A stretch of 64,000 bases of DNA, from NCBI RefSeq assembly GCF_002214365.1, contig NZ_CP014854.1:744001-808000 (forward strand), read 5' to 3'. The DNA comes from Thermococcus celer Vu 13 = JCM 8558 (GTDB taxonomy: Archaea > Methanobacteriota_B > Thermococci > Thermococcales > Thermococcaceae). The notes beneath the pieces were generated by a model, which saw nothing but the letters and a program-made list of their open reading frames with translations, did not search any database and had not been told where the DNA came from. Shown one piece after another: positions 18,119-25,743 of the stretch. Within the stretch, counting starts at the first letter, position 1; each line of letters begins with the position of its first letter. The position numbers were made by a program, and so were the translations under genes.

Positions 18119-18349
18119 TCACTCAATCTCGACCGGGGAGATGGCCAGGACGTTGTCTCCCCTGATGACGATTTTACCGTAACTCTTAACGGCCTCGCCG
18201 TCCTGTATGAGGGACGCGTCGGCGAGGACGATGTTCAGATGGATGTCATAACCGATGAGCCTGCCCCTGAACTCGGAACCCCTCTTCAGGAGCACGAGCA
18301 CGTCCTTGTCGAGCGACCTGTGAATAACGTCGAGTGGTCTTTCCGCCAT
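18119..18349 (-). CDS. LSm (Sm-like archaeal) RNA-binding protein
   Basis: The 76-aa product has Sm1 ('DKDVLVLLKRGSEFRGRLIGYDIHLNIVLADA'-type region) and Sm2 ('IVIRGDNVLAISP', with the R-G-D/N loop that binds uridine). It forms a ring binding U-rich RNA. ATG 18349 follows GGAGGTGCGTG, so the longer open frame to 18433 is not used. First gene of the lsm-rpl37e pair. Confidence 0.95.
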   Translation of the reverse strand: MAERPLDVIHRSLDKDVLVLLKRGSEFRGRLIGYDIHLNIVLADASLIQDGEAVKSYGKIVIRGDNVLAISPVEIE

Positions 18350-18463
18350 TTTCACGCACCTCCAAATAATCAAAGCTCGTAACGATAACGAGGGAAACGG
18401 TTTATAACTCTTTCCCTGCGCTTTGTGTGCCACCGAACCTCACGGGAAAACGCTATAACCGTG

Positions 18464-18480
18464 TATCACCAACGGTGAGC
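18464..18480 (+). promoter_or_regulatory. TGM-like Tgr/TrmBL1 operator before the pullulan hydrolase gene
   Basis: TATCAC-CAACG-GTGAGC matches the Thermococcales glycolytic motif TATCAC-N5-GTGATA in 10 of 12 arm positions with correct spacing. It lies just downstream of a TATA-like CTATAACC (18453-18460), overlapping the expected transcription start. This is the arrangement in which Tgr represses sugar-uptake and glycolytic genes when maltooligosaccharide is absent. Role inferred from position. Confidence 0.65.
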
Positions 18481-18490
18481 AGGTGGTATC

Positions 18491-20824
18491 ATGAAGAAGA
18501 CGGCATTACTACTTGTGGTGCTCGTTCTCACCGCCCTGGTAAGCGGGTGCATCTCGGCGGGCACCTCCACTCCAACGTCAACAACAGCGCGGAATTCCTC
18601 CCTTTCTCCCGCCTCCACAGTCTCTACCGCCCCATCCACTGTCCCCACTTCCACAGCCGCTCCAACTTCCACGGCATCCCACACGCCCACGCACTCCCCC
18701 CCGCAGGGAGGGCTTGAACTGCCGTCCGGCAACTACACGCCCATCTACACCGGCTCCGGCGGGGCTTACTCAACCGGGAAGGTTCCCGTCAGGTTCACCT
18801 ATCACCCCGGAAACGGGACCGTGAAGTCCGTCAGCCTGCGCGGGAGCTTCAACAACTGGGCCGAGTTACCGATGAAGGAGGAGAACGGAACCTGGAGCGT
18901 CACGGTTTTCCTGAAGCCTGGAAAGTACGAGTACAAGTACTTCATCAACGGTCAGTGGGTCAAGGATATGTCGGACGACGGCACGGGAAGGCCCTACGAC
19001 CCCGATGCCGATGGCTACGCGGACGACGGCTACGGCGGAAAGAACGCGGTTAGGATAGTGAAGGGGAACTCCACTTTCTCTGTAGAGTTCGACCCCGGCG
19101 ACCCGGCCTACCTCAGCGTTGCCGACAACCGGACGGTCATCAGGTTTAAGGCGGAGAGAAAGGGCGTGAGCTCGGCCGTTCTCGTAACGGAGAAGGGGAA
19201 CTACACAATGAGACTTCAGGTCTGGTGGGACTCGGGGGAAATGTGGCGGGCCGAGGTGCCGTCCGTTGAGCCCACGAGGTACTACATCGTTCTGAACTCC
19301 ACCGACGGGGAGGGCTTCGTAATCCTCAACACGAGCGAGAACCCCCTCTTCAGCTTCGACGGCGTTGACCGCTTCCCCCAGGTGGAATGGGTGAGCAACG
19401 GGATAGCCTACCAGATATTCCCGGAGAGATTCAACAACGGCAACGAGAGCAACGACGCCCTGGCTTTGGACCACGACGAGCTCCTCCTCAACCAGGTCCA
19501 TTCGGGAAAACCGATACTCTCCAACTGGAGCGACCCGATAACCCCCCTCCACTGCTGCCACCAGTACTTCGGCGGGGACATAAGGGGAATAACCGAGAAG
19601 CTCGACTACCTCAGGAGCCTGGGAGTTACGATAATCTACCTCAACCCGGTCTTCCTCTCTGGGAGTGCCCACGGCTACGACCCCTACGACTACTACAAAC
19701 TGGACCCAAAGTTCGGAACCGAGGAAGACCTCAGGGAGTTCCTCGAGGAGGCCCACAGGCGCGGCATGAGGGTAATCTTCGACTTCGTGCCCGACCACTG
19801 CGGCATCGGGAATCCGATGTTCCAGGACGTCTGGAAGAGGGGAACTCAGAGCCCCTACTGGGACTGGTTCTTCGTCAAAGAATGGCCGTTCAAGTTGGGA
19901 GATGGGAACGCGTACGTCGGCTGGTGGGGGCTCGGCAGTCTTCCAAAGCTCAACACGGCCAACCCGGAGGTGAGGGAGTACCTCATAGGCTCGGCCCTTC
20001 ACTGGCTCGACTTCGGGTTCGACGGGATAAGGGTCGACACCCCGGGCGATGTTTTGGATCCGGGAACCTTCTTCGGCGAGCTGAGGGAGAGGGTGAAGGA
20101 GAAGCATCCGGACGCGTATCTGCTCGGCGAGATATGGACGCTGTCGCCGGAGTGGGTTAGAGGGGACCGCTTCGACTCCCTCATGAACTACGCCCTCGGG
20201 AGGGACATCCTGCTGAACTACGCGAGGGGTTACCTGAGCGGGGAGGCCGCTATGAAGATGATGGGGCAGTACTACGCTTCCTACGGGGAGAACGTCGCCG
20301 CAATGGGCTTCAACCTCGTTGACTCCCACGATACCTCCAGGGTCCTCACGGACCTCGGCGGTGGAAGCCTCGGCGATAGACCGGGCAACGAATCCATCCA
20401 GCGGCTCAAACTGCTCTCCACTCTCCTCTACACCCTCCCCGGAACCCCGGTGACCTTCCAGGGGGACGAGAGGGGCCTGCTGGGCGATAAGAGCCACTAC
20501 GACGAGCAGCGCTATCCGATACAGTGGGACCACGCGAACGAGGACGTGTTGAACCACTACAGGGCCCTGGCGAGGCTCAGGGAGAGCGTTCCCGCCCTAA
20601 GGAGCAGTGCCATCAGGTTCTACACCGCGAAGGACGGCGTTATGGCGTTCTTCAGGGGGCACGACGATGAGGTTCTGGTGGTGGCCAACGCCTGGAAGAA
20701 GCCCGCGGAACTGGAGCTTCCGGCAGGGGAATGGAGGGTCGTCTGGCCCGAGAACTCCACGCGCCGGCTCTCCGGAACCTTAGAGGTGCCACCCATCGGC
20801 GTCCTCGTGCTGGAGCGGGGTTGA
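18491..20824 (+). CDS. Lipid-anchored GH13 enzyme (type III pullulan hydrolase/cyclomaltodextrinase-like)
   Basis: The 777-aa protein has a lipoprotein signal ending in the lipobox L-V-S-G-C20, then a Ser/Thr/Pro-rich linker (about 22-75). An AMPK/CBM48-like domain follows (about 80-165, 'SLRGSFNNWAELPM'), then a second beta N-domain (about 205-300) and the GH13 barrel. Catalytic residues are D516 ('GIRVDTPGD'), E547 ('LLGEIWT') and D614 ('DSHDTSR'). This layout is that of Thermococcus type III pullulan hydrolases, which cut alpha-1,4 and alpha-1,6 links outside the cell. Two adjacent Cys ('LHCCHQ') occur in the barrel. A TGM-like site controls the promoter. Confidence 0.88.
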   Translation: MKKTALLLVVLVLTALVSGCISAGTSTPTSTTARNSSLSPASTVSTAPSTVPTSTAAPTSTASHTPTHSPPQGGLELPSGNYTPIYTGSGGAYSTGKVPVRFTYHPGNGTVKSVSLRGSFNNWAELPMKEENGTWSVTVFLKPGKYEYKYFINGQWVKDMSDDGTGRPYDPDADGYADDGYGGKNAVRIVKGNSTFSVEFDPGDPAYLSVADNRTVIRFKAERKGVSSAVLVTEKGNYTMRLQVWWDSGEMWRAEVPSVEPTRYYIVLNSTDGEGFVILNTSENPLFSFDGVDRFPQVEWVSNGIAYQIFPERFNNGNESNDALALDHDELLLNQVHSGKPILSNWSDPITPLHCCHQYFGGDIRGITEKLDYLRSLGVTIIYLNPVFLSGSAHGYDPYDYYKLDPKFGTEEDLREFLEEAHRRGMRVIFDFVPDHCGIGNPMFQDVWKRGTQSPYWDWFFVKEWPFKLGDGNAYVGWWGLGSLPKLNTANPEVREYLIGSALHWLDFGFDGIRVDTPGDVLDPGTFFGELRERVKEKHPDAYLLGEIWTLSPEWVRGDRFDSLMNYALGRDILLNYARGYLSGEAAMKMMGQYYASYGENVAAMGFNLVDSHDTSRVLTDLGGGSLGDRPGNESIQRLKLLSTLLYTLPGTPVTFQGDERGLLGDKSHYDEQRYPIQWDHANEDVLNHYRALARLRESVPALRSSAIRFYTAKDGVMAFFRGHDDEVLVVANAWKKPAELELPAGEWRVVWPENSTRRLSGTLEVPPIGVLVLERG

Positions 20825-20920
20825 AGCTGAAGCCATCCTCTCTCATTTTTTGACGTCCCGACGACTCCCTCTCCAAAAGCTTTTTATGAAATGGCCTTAC
20901 TCCAGTTTCAGGTGGTGAGA

Positions 20921-22624
20921 ATGGCGGATAAGTACGGGATTCTTCAGGATTTGATGAGGAGGAGGGGCTTCGCCTGGGGGAGCTTTGAAATCTACGGCGG
21001 TGCGAGGGGCTTTTACGATTACGGCCCGCTGGGGGCCACGATAAAGAGGAAGATCGAGCGGAAGATAAGGGAGGCCTTTCGGAGGGAGGGCTTCTTCGAG
21101 CTCGAGACCCCGGACATAACCCCCGAGAGGGTCTTCATAGCGAGCGGCCACGTTGAGAAGTTCGTTGACCCGCTCGTGGAGTGCAGGAAGTGCGGGGCGA
21201 GGTTCAGGGCCGACCACCTCGTCGAGGAGGCCCTCGGGATAGACGCGGAGGGTATGAGCGCGGAACACCTCACCCAGCTGATAAGGGAGCACGACATCCG
21301 CTGTCCGGAGTGCGGCGGTGAGCTCTCGGACGTGTGGTACTTCAACCTGATGTTCGAGACCAAAATAGGGCCCTACGGCGACCAGAAGGGCTACCTGCGG
21401 CCCGAGACGGCCCAGGGCATCTTCGTGAACTTCAAGCGCCTGAACGCCTTCGCGAGGAACAGGCTCCCCTTCGGCGTCTTCCAGATAGGCAAAGCTTACA
21501 GGAACGAGATATCGCCGAGGCAGGGGATGCTCCGTCTGAGGGAGTTCACGCAGGCCGAGGCGGAGATATTCTTCAATCCCAACGAGACCGAACATCCTCA
21601 CTTCGACGAAGTCAAACACGAAGTCCTAAGGCTCTACCCGATAGAGCACCAGCTCAAGAACCTCGGTATGATCGAGATAACGGCGGAAGAGGCCGTAAAG
21701 AAGGGCTACATAATGAACACCCTCTTCGCCTACTACATGGTCATGGTCAAGAGGGTTCTCCTCGACATCGGCATCCCCGAGGAGAAGATCAGGTTCCGCC
21801 AGCAGCTCCCGGAGGAGAGGGCCCACTATTCAAGGGACACCTGGGACGCTGAAATCCACAGCGAGCGCTTCGGCTGGGTCGAGTGCGTTGGAATAGCGAA
21901 CAGGGGCGACTACGACCTGAGCAGGCACATGAAGATGAGCGGCGCCGACTTGACAGTCCTCATTCACTACGACGAGCCGAAGATCGTGAAGAAGCTTGAG
22001 GTAAGCCTCAACATGAAGAGGGTCGGACCGAAGCTGAAGAAGGACGCCAAGAGAATAAACGAGCTGATCAAGGACTGGGACGAGGAGAAGAAGCGCGGAC
22101 TCGTTGAGCTCCTCGAAAAGGACGGGAAAGTTACCATCGAGGGCTACGAGCTTGAGAAGGACGACTTCATAATCAGCGAGGTCGAGGAGAAGATAACCGG
22201 TGAGAAGATCGTCCCGCACGTCCTCGAGCCGAGCTTTGGTATAGACAGGCCGTTCTACCTGCTCCTTGAGAACAGCCTCGTCATCGAGGAGGACAGAACC
22301 TACCTGAGGATCAAGAAGGACATGGCGCCGATTGAGGTAGCAGTGCTTCCCCTTGTTGCCAAAGAACCTCTCAAGAGCATAGCCTACGATATCTTCAGGA
22401 CGCTCCAGAAGGAGGGCTTCATAGTCGTCTACGACGAGAAGGACACAATTGGGAGGAGGTACCTCCGCTACGACGAGATTGGAACTCCCTACTGCGTAAC
22501 CGTCGACAACCAGACGCCCGAGGACGGGACCGTGACGATCAGGGACCGCGACACTAGGGAGCAGGTCAGGGTGAAGATCGAAGAACTGCCGGGGAAGTTG
22601 AAGGAACTTATTTTTGGAGGTTAG
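20921..22624 (+). CDS. glyS: Glycyl-tRNA synthetase
   Basis: The 567-aa class II synthetase has motif 1 region 'FAWGSFEIYGGARGFYDYGPLG', a Zn-ribbon-like insertion (CRKCG...CPECG), motif 2 'GKAYRNEISPRQGMLRLREFTQAE' and motif 3 'VLEPSFGIDRPFY', then an anticodon-binding domain from about residue 465 ('EVAVLPLVAKEPLKSIAYDI'). It charges tRNA-Gly (one tRNA-Gly is at the right end of this window). ATG 20921 follows GGTGGTGAG; an upstream ATG at 20891 is less likely. Its stop overlaps the end of hepT by 4 bp. Confidence 0.97.
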   Translation: MADKYGILQDLMRRRGFAWGSFEIYGGARGFYDYGPLGATIKRKIERKIREAFRREGFFELETPDITPERVFIASGHVEKFVDPLVECRKCGARFRADHLVEEALGIDAEGMSAEHLTQLIREHDIRCPECGGELSDVWYFNLMFETKIGPYGDQKGYLRPETAQGIFVNFKRLNAFARNRLPFGVFQIGKAYRNEISPRQGMLRLREFTQAEAEIFFNPNETEHPHFDEVKHEVLRLYPIEHQLKNLGMIEITAEEAVKKGYIMNTLFAYYMVMVKRVLLDIGIPEEKIRFRQQLPEERAHYSRDTWDAEIHSERFGWVECVGIANRGDYDLSRHMKMSGADLTVLIHYDEPKIVKKLEVSLNMKRVGPKLKKDAKRINELIKDWDEEKKRGLVELLEKDGKVTIEGYELEKDDFIISEVEEKITGEKIVPHVLEPSFGIDRPFYLLLENSLVIEEDRTYLRIKKDMAPIEVAVLPLVAKEPLKSIAYDIFRTLQKEGFIVVYDEKDTIGRRYLRYDEIGTPYCVTVDNQTPEDGTVTIRDRDTREQVRVKIEELPGKLKELIFGG

Positions 22625-22965
22625 CACTCCCCCTGGATTATCCGTTCTACTTCCTCTTTTAGTTCTCCAATCTGAGAGCTGACGATGACCCATACTACCG
22701 AAAGGTCAACGCCGAAATAGTGATGGACAACAACGTTTCTCAGGCCAACCACCCTTCTCCAGGGAATGGACGAATATTTCTCCCGGATACTCTCTGGGAT
22801 GTTCTTCGCAGCTTCTCCGATTATTTCAAGGTTTCTCAGAACTGCGTCAACAGTTTTTCTATCCTTTACGAAGGTTTCAAAATCATAGCCCTCGGTATAT
22901 TCTTCGATTCTCTCGATGGCCTCCAGGATATCGGTAAGGAAGAGACACGGATCACGCTTAGACAT
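22621..22965 (-). CDS. hepT: HepT-like RNase toxin (DUF86)
   Basis: The 114-aa helical HEPN protein has the R-x4-H-x-Y active motif in 'LRNVVVHHYFGVD' and the DUF86 pattern 'RNLEIIGEAAKNIPESI'. HepT toxins are RNases silenced by AMPylation of the motif Tyr by MntA. It starts 8 bp inside the end of mntA (ATGTCTAA), so the two are co-translated antitoxin first. The frame opens from a TTG at 22971; ATG 22965 is the better start. Its 3' end abuts glyS. Confidence 0.9.
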   Translation of the reverse strand: MSKRDPCLFLTDILEAIERIEEYTEGYDFETFVKDRKTVDAVLRNLEIIGEAAKNIPESIREKYSSIPWRRVVGLRNVVVHHYFGVDLSVVWVIVSSQIGELKEEVERIIQGEC

Positions 22966-23260
22966 AGACAAGTTCCCCCTTTATATGCTCCCAGAACTTC
23001 TTCCGGCTCATTGCGGCGTTCTTTGTTATGAGATCAACCTTTACCCCCAGCAGGGACTCGAGGTAGTCCTTTAAATCTACTATCTCCCAGCCTATCGGCC
23101 TCTCAAATTCGACGAGAATATCAAGGTCGCTGAGCTCGCCCTCCTCGCCCCGTGCGTAGGAGCCGAATATGGCTATACTACTGACCCCGAAACGCGTGCG
23201 GAGCTCATGTTTGTGTTCCTCCAAAGTCCTCTTGATGTCTTCCAATTTCCGCTTCATCAT
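22958..23260 (-). CDS. mntA: MntA-like minimal nucleotidyltransferase antitoxin
   Basis: The 100-aa protein has the nucleotidyltransferase motif G-S-x10-D-x-D ('GSYARGEEGELSDLDILVEF'), which binds metal and ATP. MntA AMPylates the partner HepT. A TATA-like TTTTTATT (minus strand, about 23281-23288) lies about 25 bp before the ATG pair 23260/23257 with no Shine-Dalgarno, so the message is probably leaderless. The longer frame to 23302 would cover the promoter. Confidence 0.9.
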   Translation of the reverse strand: MMKRKLEDIKRTLEEHKHELRTRFGVSSIAIFGSYARGEEGELSDLDILVEFERPIGWEIVDLKDYLESLLGVKVDLITKNAAMSRKKFWEHIKGELVYV

Positions 23261-23339
23261 TTTAACGTATAGGCCTTCATAATAAAAATGCTTTGCCAAC
23301 ACCCAACAACCCTTTAAGGGCTTTCACCAACTTGGGCAT

Positions 23340-24077
23340 ATGAGAACCCTGGTGCTCGCCATCGTATCCCTCTCCGCGGGCTTCATAGGCTCCCTCATGA
23401 GTGGCGGGAGCATCGTGATATTCTCCCTGCTGACCTTTCTCGGAATTCCCGTGCAGAGCGCCGTTGGAACGCTAAAGGTGGCTATAGCGGCGTTAACCCT
23501 TGTCTCTGCTCTGACTTACTACCGCGGCGGTGCCGTTGAGGTGAGAACCGCCCCGTACCTTGCTATCTTCTCTATAGCAGGCGCCCTTGCCGGCAGCTAC
23601 TTCTTTGCATCAATCCCTGAGAAAACAGCGGGAATCGTGGTGCTTCCCCTTCTCTTTGTCGGCATCTACCTCTCTATCCGGGGCGAGCCGGAAGAAATGC
23701 CACCCAAAAGCGGGAGCGCGAGCTGGATGCACGTTTCGGGAGTGGGCTTCATCATAGGTGCCTACATCGGGATCCTCGGCATAGCGTCCACGCTCGTAGT
23801 GATAGCCGCTTTGAGGGCCTTTTTCGGAATGGACATGCTTAGGGCCAACGGAACGGCCAAGGCGATAATATTCGCCAACAATCTCGTTGCTGCCATCGTC
23901 TACGGGCTGGGAGGGAAAATCAATGGCGAACTGCTTCTCCCGATACTCATCCCGGTATGCCTGGGGGCGTGGCTCGGCGCCAGGGTCGCCCTAAAGCTTG
24001 GAAGCGAGAGGCTCCGGTGGGTTTATCTTATCCTCGGTTCCGTAACTGCCTTAAAGCTTCTGGGTGAACTCGTTTGA
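23340..24077 (+). CDS. TauE/SafE-family anion transporter (paralogue 1)
   Basis: The 245-aa membrane protein has about 7-8 hydrophobic segments and the two family repeats 'AGFIGSLMSGGSIVIFSLLTFLGIP' and 'GAYIGILGIASTLVVIAALR'. The family exports sulfite, sulfoacetate or related anions. ATG 23340 lies about 25 bp after CTTTAAGG with no ribosome site, suggesting a leaderless transcript. A close paralogue lies at 62401-63129. The next gene starts 8 bp downstream, so they may be cotranscribed. Confidence 0.88.
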   Translation: MRTLVLAIVSLSAGFIGSLMSGGSIVIFSLLTFLGIPVQSAVGTLKVAIAALTLVSALTYYRGGAVEVRTAPYLAIFSIAGALAGSYFFASIPEKTAGIVVLPLLFVGIYLSIRGEPEEMPPKSGSASWMHVSGVGFIIGAYIGILGIASTLVVIAALRAFFGMDMLRANGTAKAIIFANNLVAAIVYGLGGKINGELLLPILIPVCLGAWLGARVALKLGSERLRWVYLILGSVTALKLLGELV

Positions 24078-24085
24078 GGGGGAGA

Positions 24086-24589
24086 ATGAGGAGGGTTCGC
24101 CTCATATACAAACGCATTCCGAACAGGGTTCTTGAGCGTGAAGACGAGGTCATAGCAGATTTTGGAAACATCGTTGTTGCAAAGTCGGAGTTTTCGGGCA
24201 TGCTTGCCCCCCTTCTTGTGAACGGAGTTAAGGTCATAGACAATGGCTATAGGATGGTGTACTTCGCCTTCATTGGGGAGAACTATGACATCCTCAAGGT
24301 TTACGATAAGAATGGAAACTTTAAGGGGCTTTACATGGACGTTTTAGCTTACACGAAGCGGTACGGGAACACGATTGAGATGCTTGACCTGTTCCTGGAC
24401 ATCTTCGTCTTCCCCAATGGAGAGGCCTTCCTCCTCGACGAGGACGAGCTTGAGATGGCGCTCAACTACAGGCTGATAGACAAGGAGACCATCGACTTCG
24501 CCTACTCTGTTGCAAATGAGATACTCGAAAAGCTTAAACGGAAGGAGTTCCCGCCGGAAATAGTCTGGAAGTACGAGTGGGGGGACTGA
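24086..24589 (+). CDS. DUF402 (FomD-like) protein
   Basis: The 167-aa product matches the DUF402 fold: 'LIYKRIPNRVLEREDEVIADFGN', then 'DNGYRMVYFAFIGENYDILKVYD' and the acidic signature 'LDLFLDIFVFPNGEAFLLDEDELEMAL', where Asp/Glu bind divalent metal. Relatives include FomD phosphodiester hydrolase and nucleoside-diphosphate phosphatases. The cellular role here is unknown. ATG 24086 follows GAGGGGGAG. Confidence 0.82.
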   Translation: MRRVRLIYKRIPNRVLEREDEVIADFGNIVVAKSEFSGMLAPLLVNGVKVIDNGYRMVYFAFIGENYDILKVYDKNGNFKGLYMDVLAYTKRYGNTIEMLDLFLDIFVFPNGEAFLLDEDELEMALNYRLIDKETIDFAYSVANEILEKLKRKEFPPEIVWKYEWGD

Positions 24590-24590
24590 G

Positions 24591-24875
24591 ATGAAGTTCA
24601 TCAAGGAGACCAAGGATGGAGTTCTGCTCCTGATCCACGTCCAGCCGAAGGCTAAGAAGAACGCGATTGAAGGGGTAGATGAGTGGCGCGGGAGGCTGAA
24701 AGTTAGAATAGCGGCTCCGCCAGTGGAGGGCAAAGCCAACAAGGAAGTTGTGAAGTTCTTCTCGAAGCTCCTCGGAGCCGAGGTCAGCATAGTGAAGGGA
24801 GAGACGAGCAGGGAGAAGGACCTCCTCGTTAGGGGGCTGAGTGGGGAGGAAGTGAAGAGAAGGCTGGGGACCTAG
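24591..24875 (+). CDS. DUF167 (YggU-like) protein
   Basis: The 94-aa protein has the conserved DUF167 core 'LIHVQPKAKKNAIEG', 'LKVRIAAPPVEGKANKEVVKFF' and 'VSIVKGETSREKDLLV'. The family is widespread with no known activity. It begins 1 bp after the DUF402 stop (TGAG-ATG), so translation is coupled. Confidence 0.93.
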   Translation: MKFIKETKDGVLLLIHVQPKAKKNAIEGVDEWRGRLKVRIAAPPVEGKANKEVVKFFSKLLGAEVSIVKGETSREKDLLVRGLSGEEVKRRLGT

Positions 24876-25123
24876 CTTTTTCGGCCCTCAGCCCTCCCTT
24901 AAGGTGGAGTGCTCCCCTCTTGATAAGGGAAAGGTCTTCGACGACTTGAGGAGGGAGTTGATGAGCTTAACCTGCTCGCTCTCTGATTCATCAGAACCAC
25001 ACAATTGTAATTAATTACAACCCTTATTTCCCAGTTTTATATGCGCCAAGTTCTAATAATACCAACATAAAAAGAAAAAGCTTATAAGGTTAAACTACCA
25101 CAACAATATGCCCATCCACCGTA
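24876..25123. other. Boundary of AT-rich accessory cluster, with palindrome and promoter
   Basis: This 248-bp stretch has no intact gene. A GC-rich coding-like fragment (24904-25014, plus strand, 36 codons, includes 'KVFDDLRRELMSL') fades into AT-rich DNA near 24985. A perfect 16-bp palindrome TTGTAATTAATTACAA lies at 25005-25020. A TATA-like CTTATAAGG at 25081-25089, preceded by an A-rich BRE-like stretch, is about 60 bp upstream of the secreted-protein start and probably drives the cluster. Confidence 0.55.
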
Positions 25124-25125
25124 AT

Positions 25126-25138
25126 GGGGGGGGGGGGG
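25126..25138 (+). repeat. Homopolymer run of 13 G at the start region of the secreted-protein gene
   Basis: Thirteen consecutive G follow an ATG (25124-25126) and precede a second in-frame ATG (25142) by 3 bases. The run can act as an over-long Shine-Dalgarno for ATG 25142. If ATG 25124 is used it encodes four Gly, and any change not divisible by three would break the frame. Such tracts are prone to slippage during replication, and also to base-calling error. Confidence 0.9.
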
Positions 25139-25141
25139 CAA

Positions 25142-25693
25142 ATGGAGATAAGCAGAAAATACCTGATGGGGTTGTTTGTTGGGCTTGTCGTACTAGGGCT
25201 TTTGAGCCCGGCAGTATCCGCAGGAATTCCTGGAAGCGTGACTCTGAAGATAAAGCAGGAAACCTGGTGGGCTGAAGCAGATGTATACACCACTATATAC
25301 TACCGTGTTGAGACTGGATCCTATGGAATGGTCAAATTCTCCCCATTAGGGCCCCCGTATAACTATATCCACTTTGGAAGCCACTCGGGAACAGGCAGTG
25401 ATGCATATTGGAGATCCATGACAGCGGCTACTTCAGAGTACAAACACTATGCATCAGGCAACTGGCATGTTGAAGCATTGTGGAATTCTGCAGATGGAAC
25501 CATGGAAATGTGGCTATGGATCGAATACTCCGAAGCAAGCATTATGGGCACTAAGGACTTTGGGATAGAGTCTCTTGGAGAGCCATATTTAGCAGTAAGA
25601 TACACTGTTGATAGCAGTGGGGGAAATACCCTTGCAGATGAGATAAAGAACATCGCAATAGGAGTTGTCACGAGCTATGTTGTTTCAGCGTGA
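25142..25693 (+). CDS. Small secreted protein of unknown family, linked to an ABC transporter
   Basis: The 183-aa product has a clear signal peptide (basic MEISRKYL, hydrophobic core, cleavage near 'SPAVSAG'). The mature part of about 158 aa is rich in aromatic residues and predicted beta strands ('TTIYYRVETGSYGMVKFSP', 'YIHFGSHSGTGSD'), with no Cys. I recognise no family. Base composition is more AT-rich than the surrounding genes, suggesting transfer. Start ATG 25142 is used because signal peptides begin with a basic segment; ATG 25124 would add MGGGGQ. The downstream membrane protein and ABC transporter suggest it is their substrate or partner. Confidence 0.75.
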   Translation: MEISRKYLMGLFVGLVVLGLLSPAVSAGIPGSVTLKIKQETWWAEADVYTTIYYRVETGSYGMVKFSPLGPPYNYIHFGSHSGTGSDAYWRSMTAATSEYKHYASGNWHVEALWNSADGTMEMWLWIEYSEASIMGTKDFGIESLGEPYLAVRYTVDSSGGNTLADEIKNIAIGVVTSYVVSA

Positions 25694-25743
25694 TATTTTT
25701 CTATCTCTTTACTTTATAACATCAATCAAAGGGGGTATATGAG

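Noticed and set aside
18866-20557. 563-codon minus-strand open frame
   Set aside because: Antisense to the GH13 enzyme with all catalytic residues; composition rich in Val/Glu/Leu is typical of a shadow frame.
24904-25014. 36-codon frame as a real gene
   Set aside because: No ribosome site separate from the GTG, no family match, and it runs into AT-rich DNA; treated as a possible remnant only.
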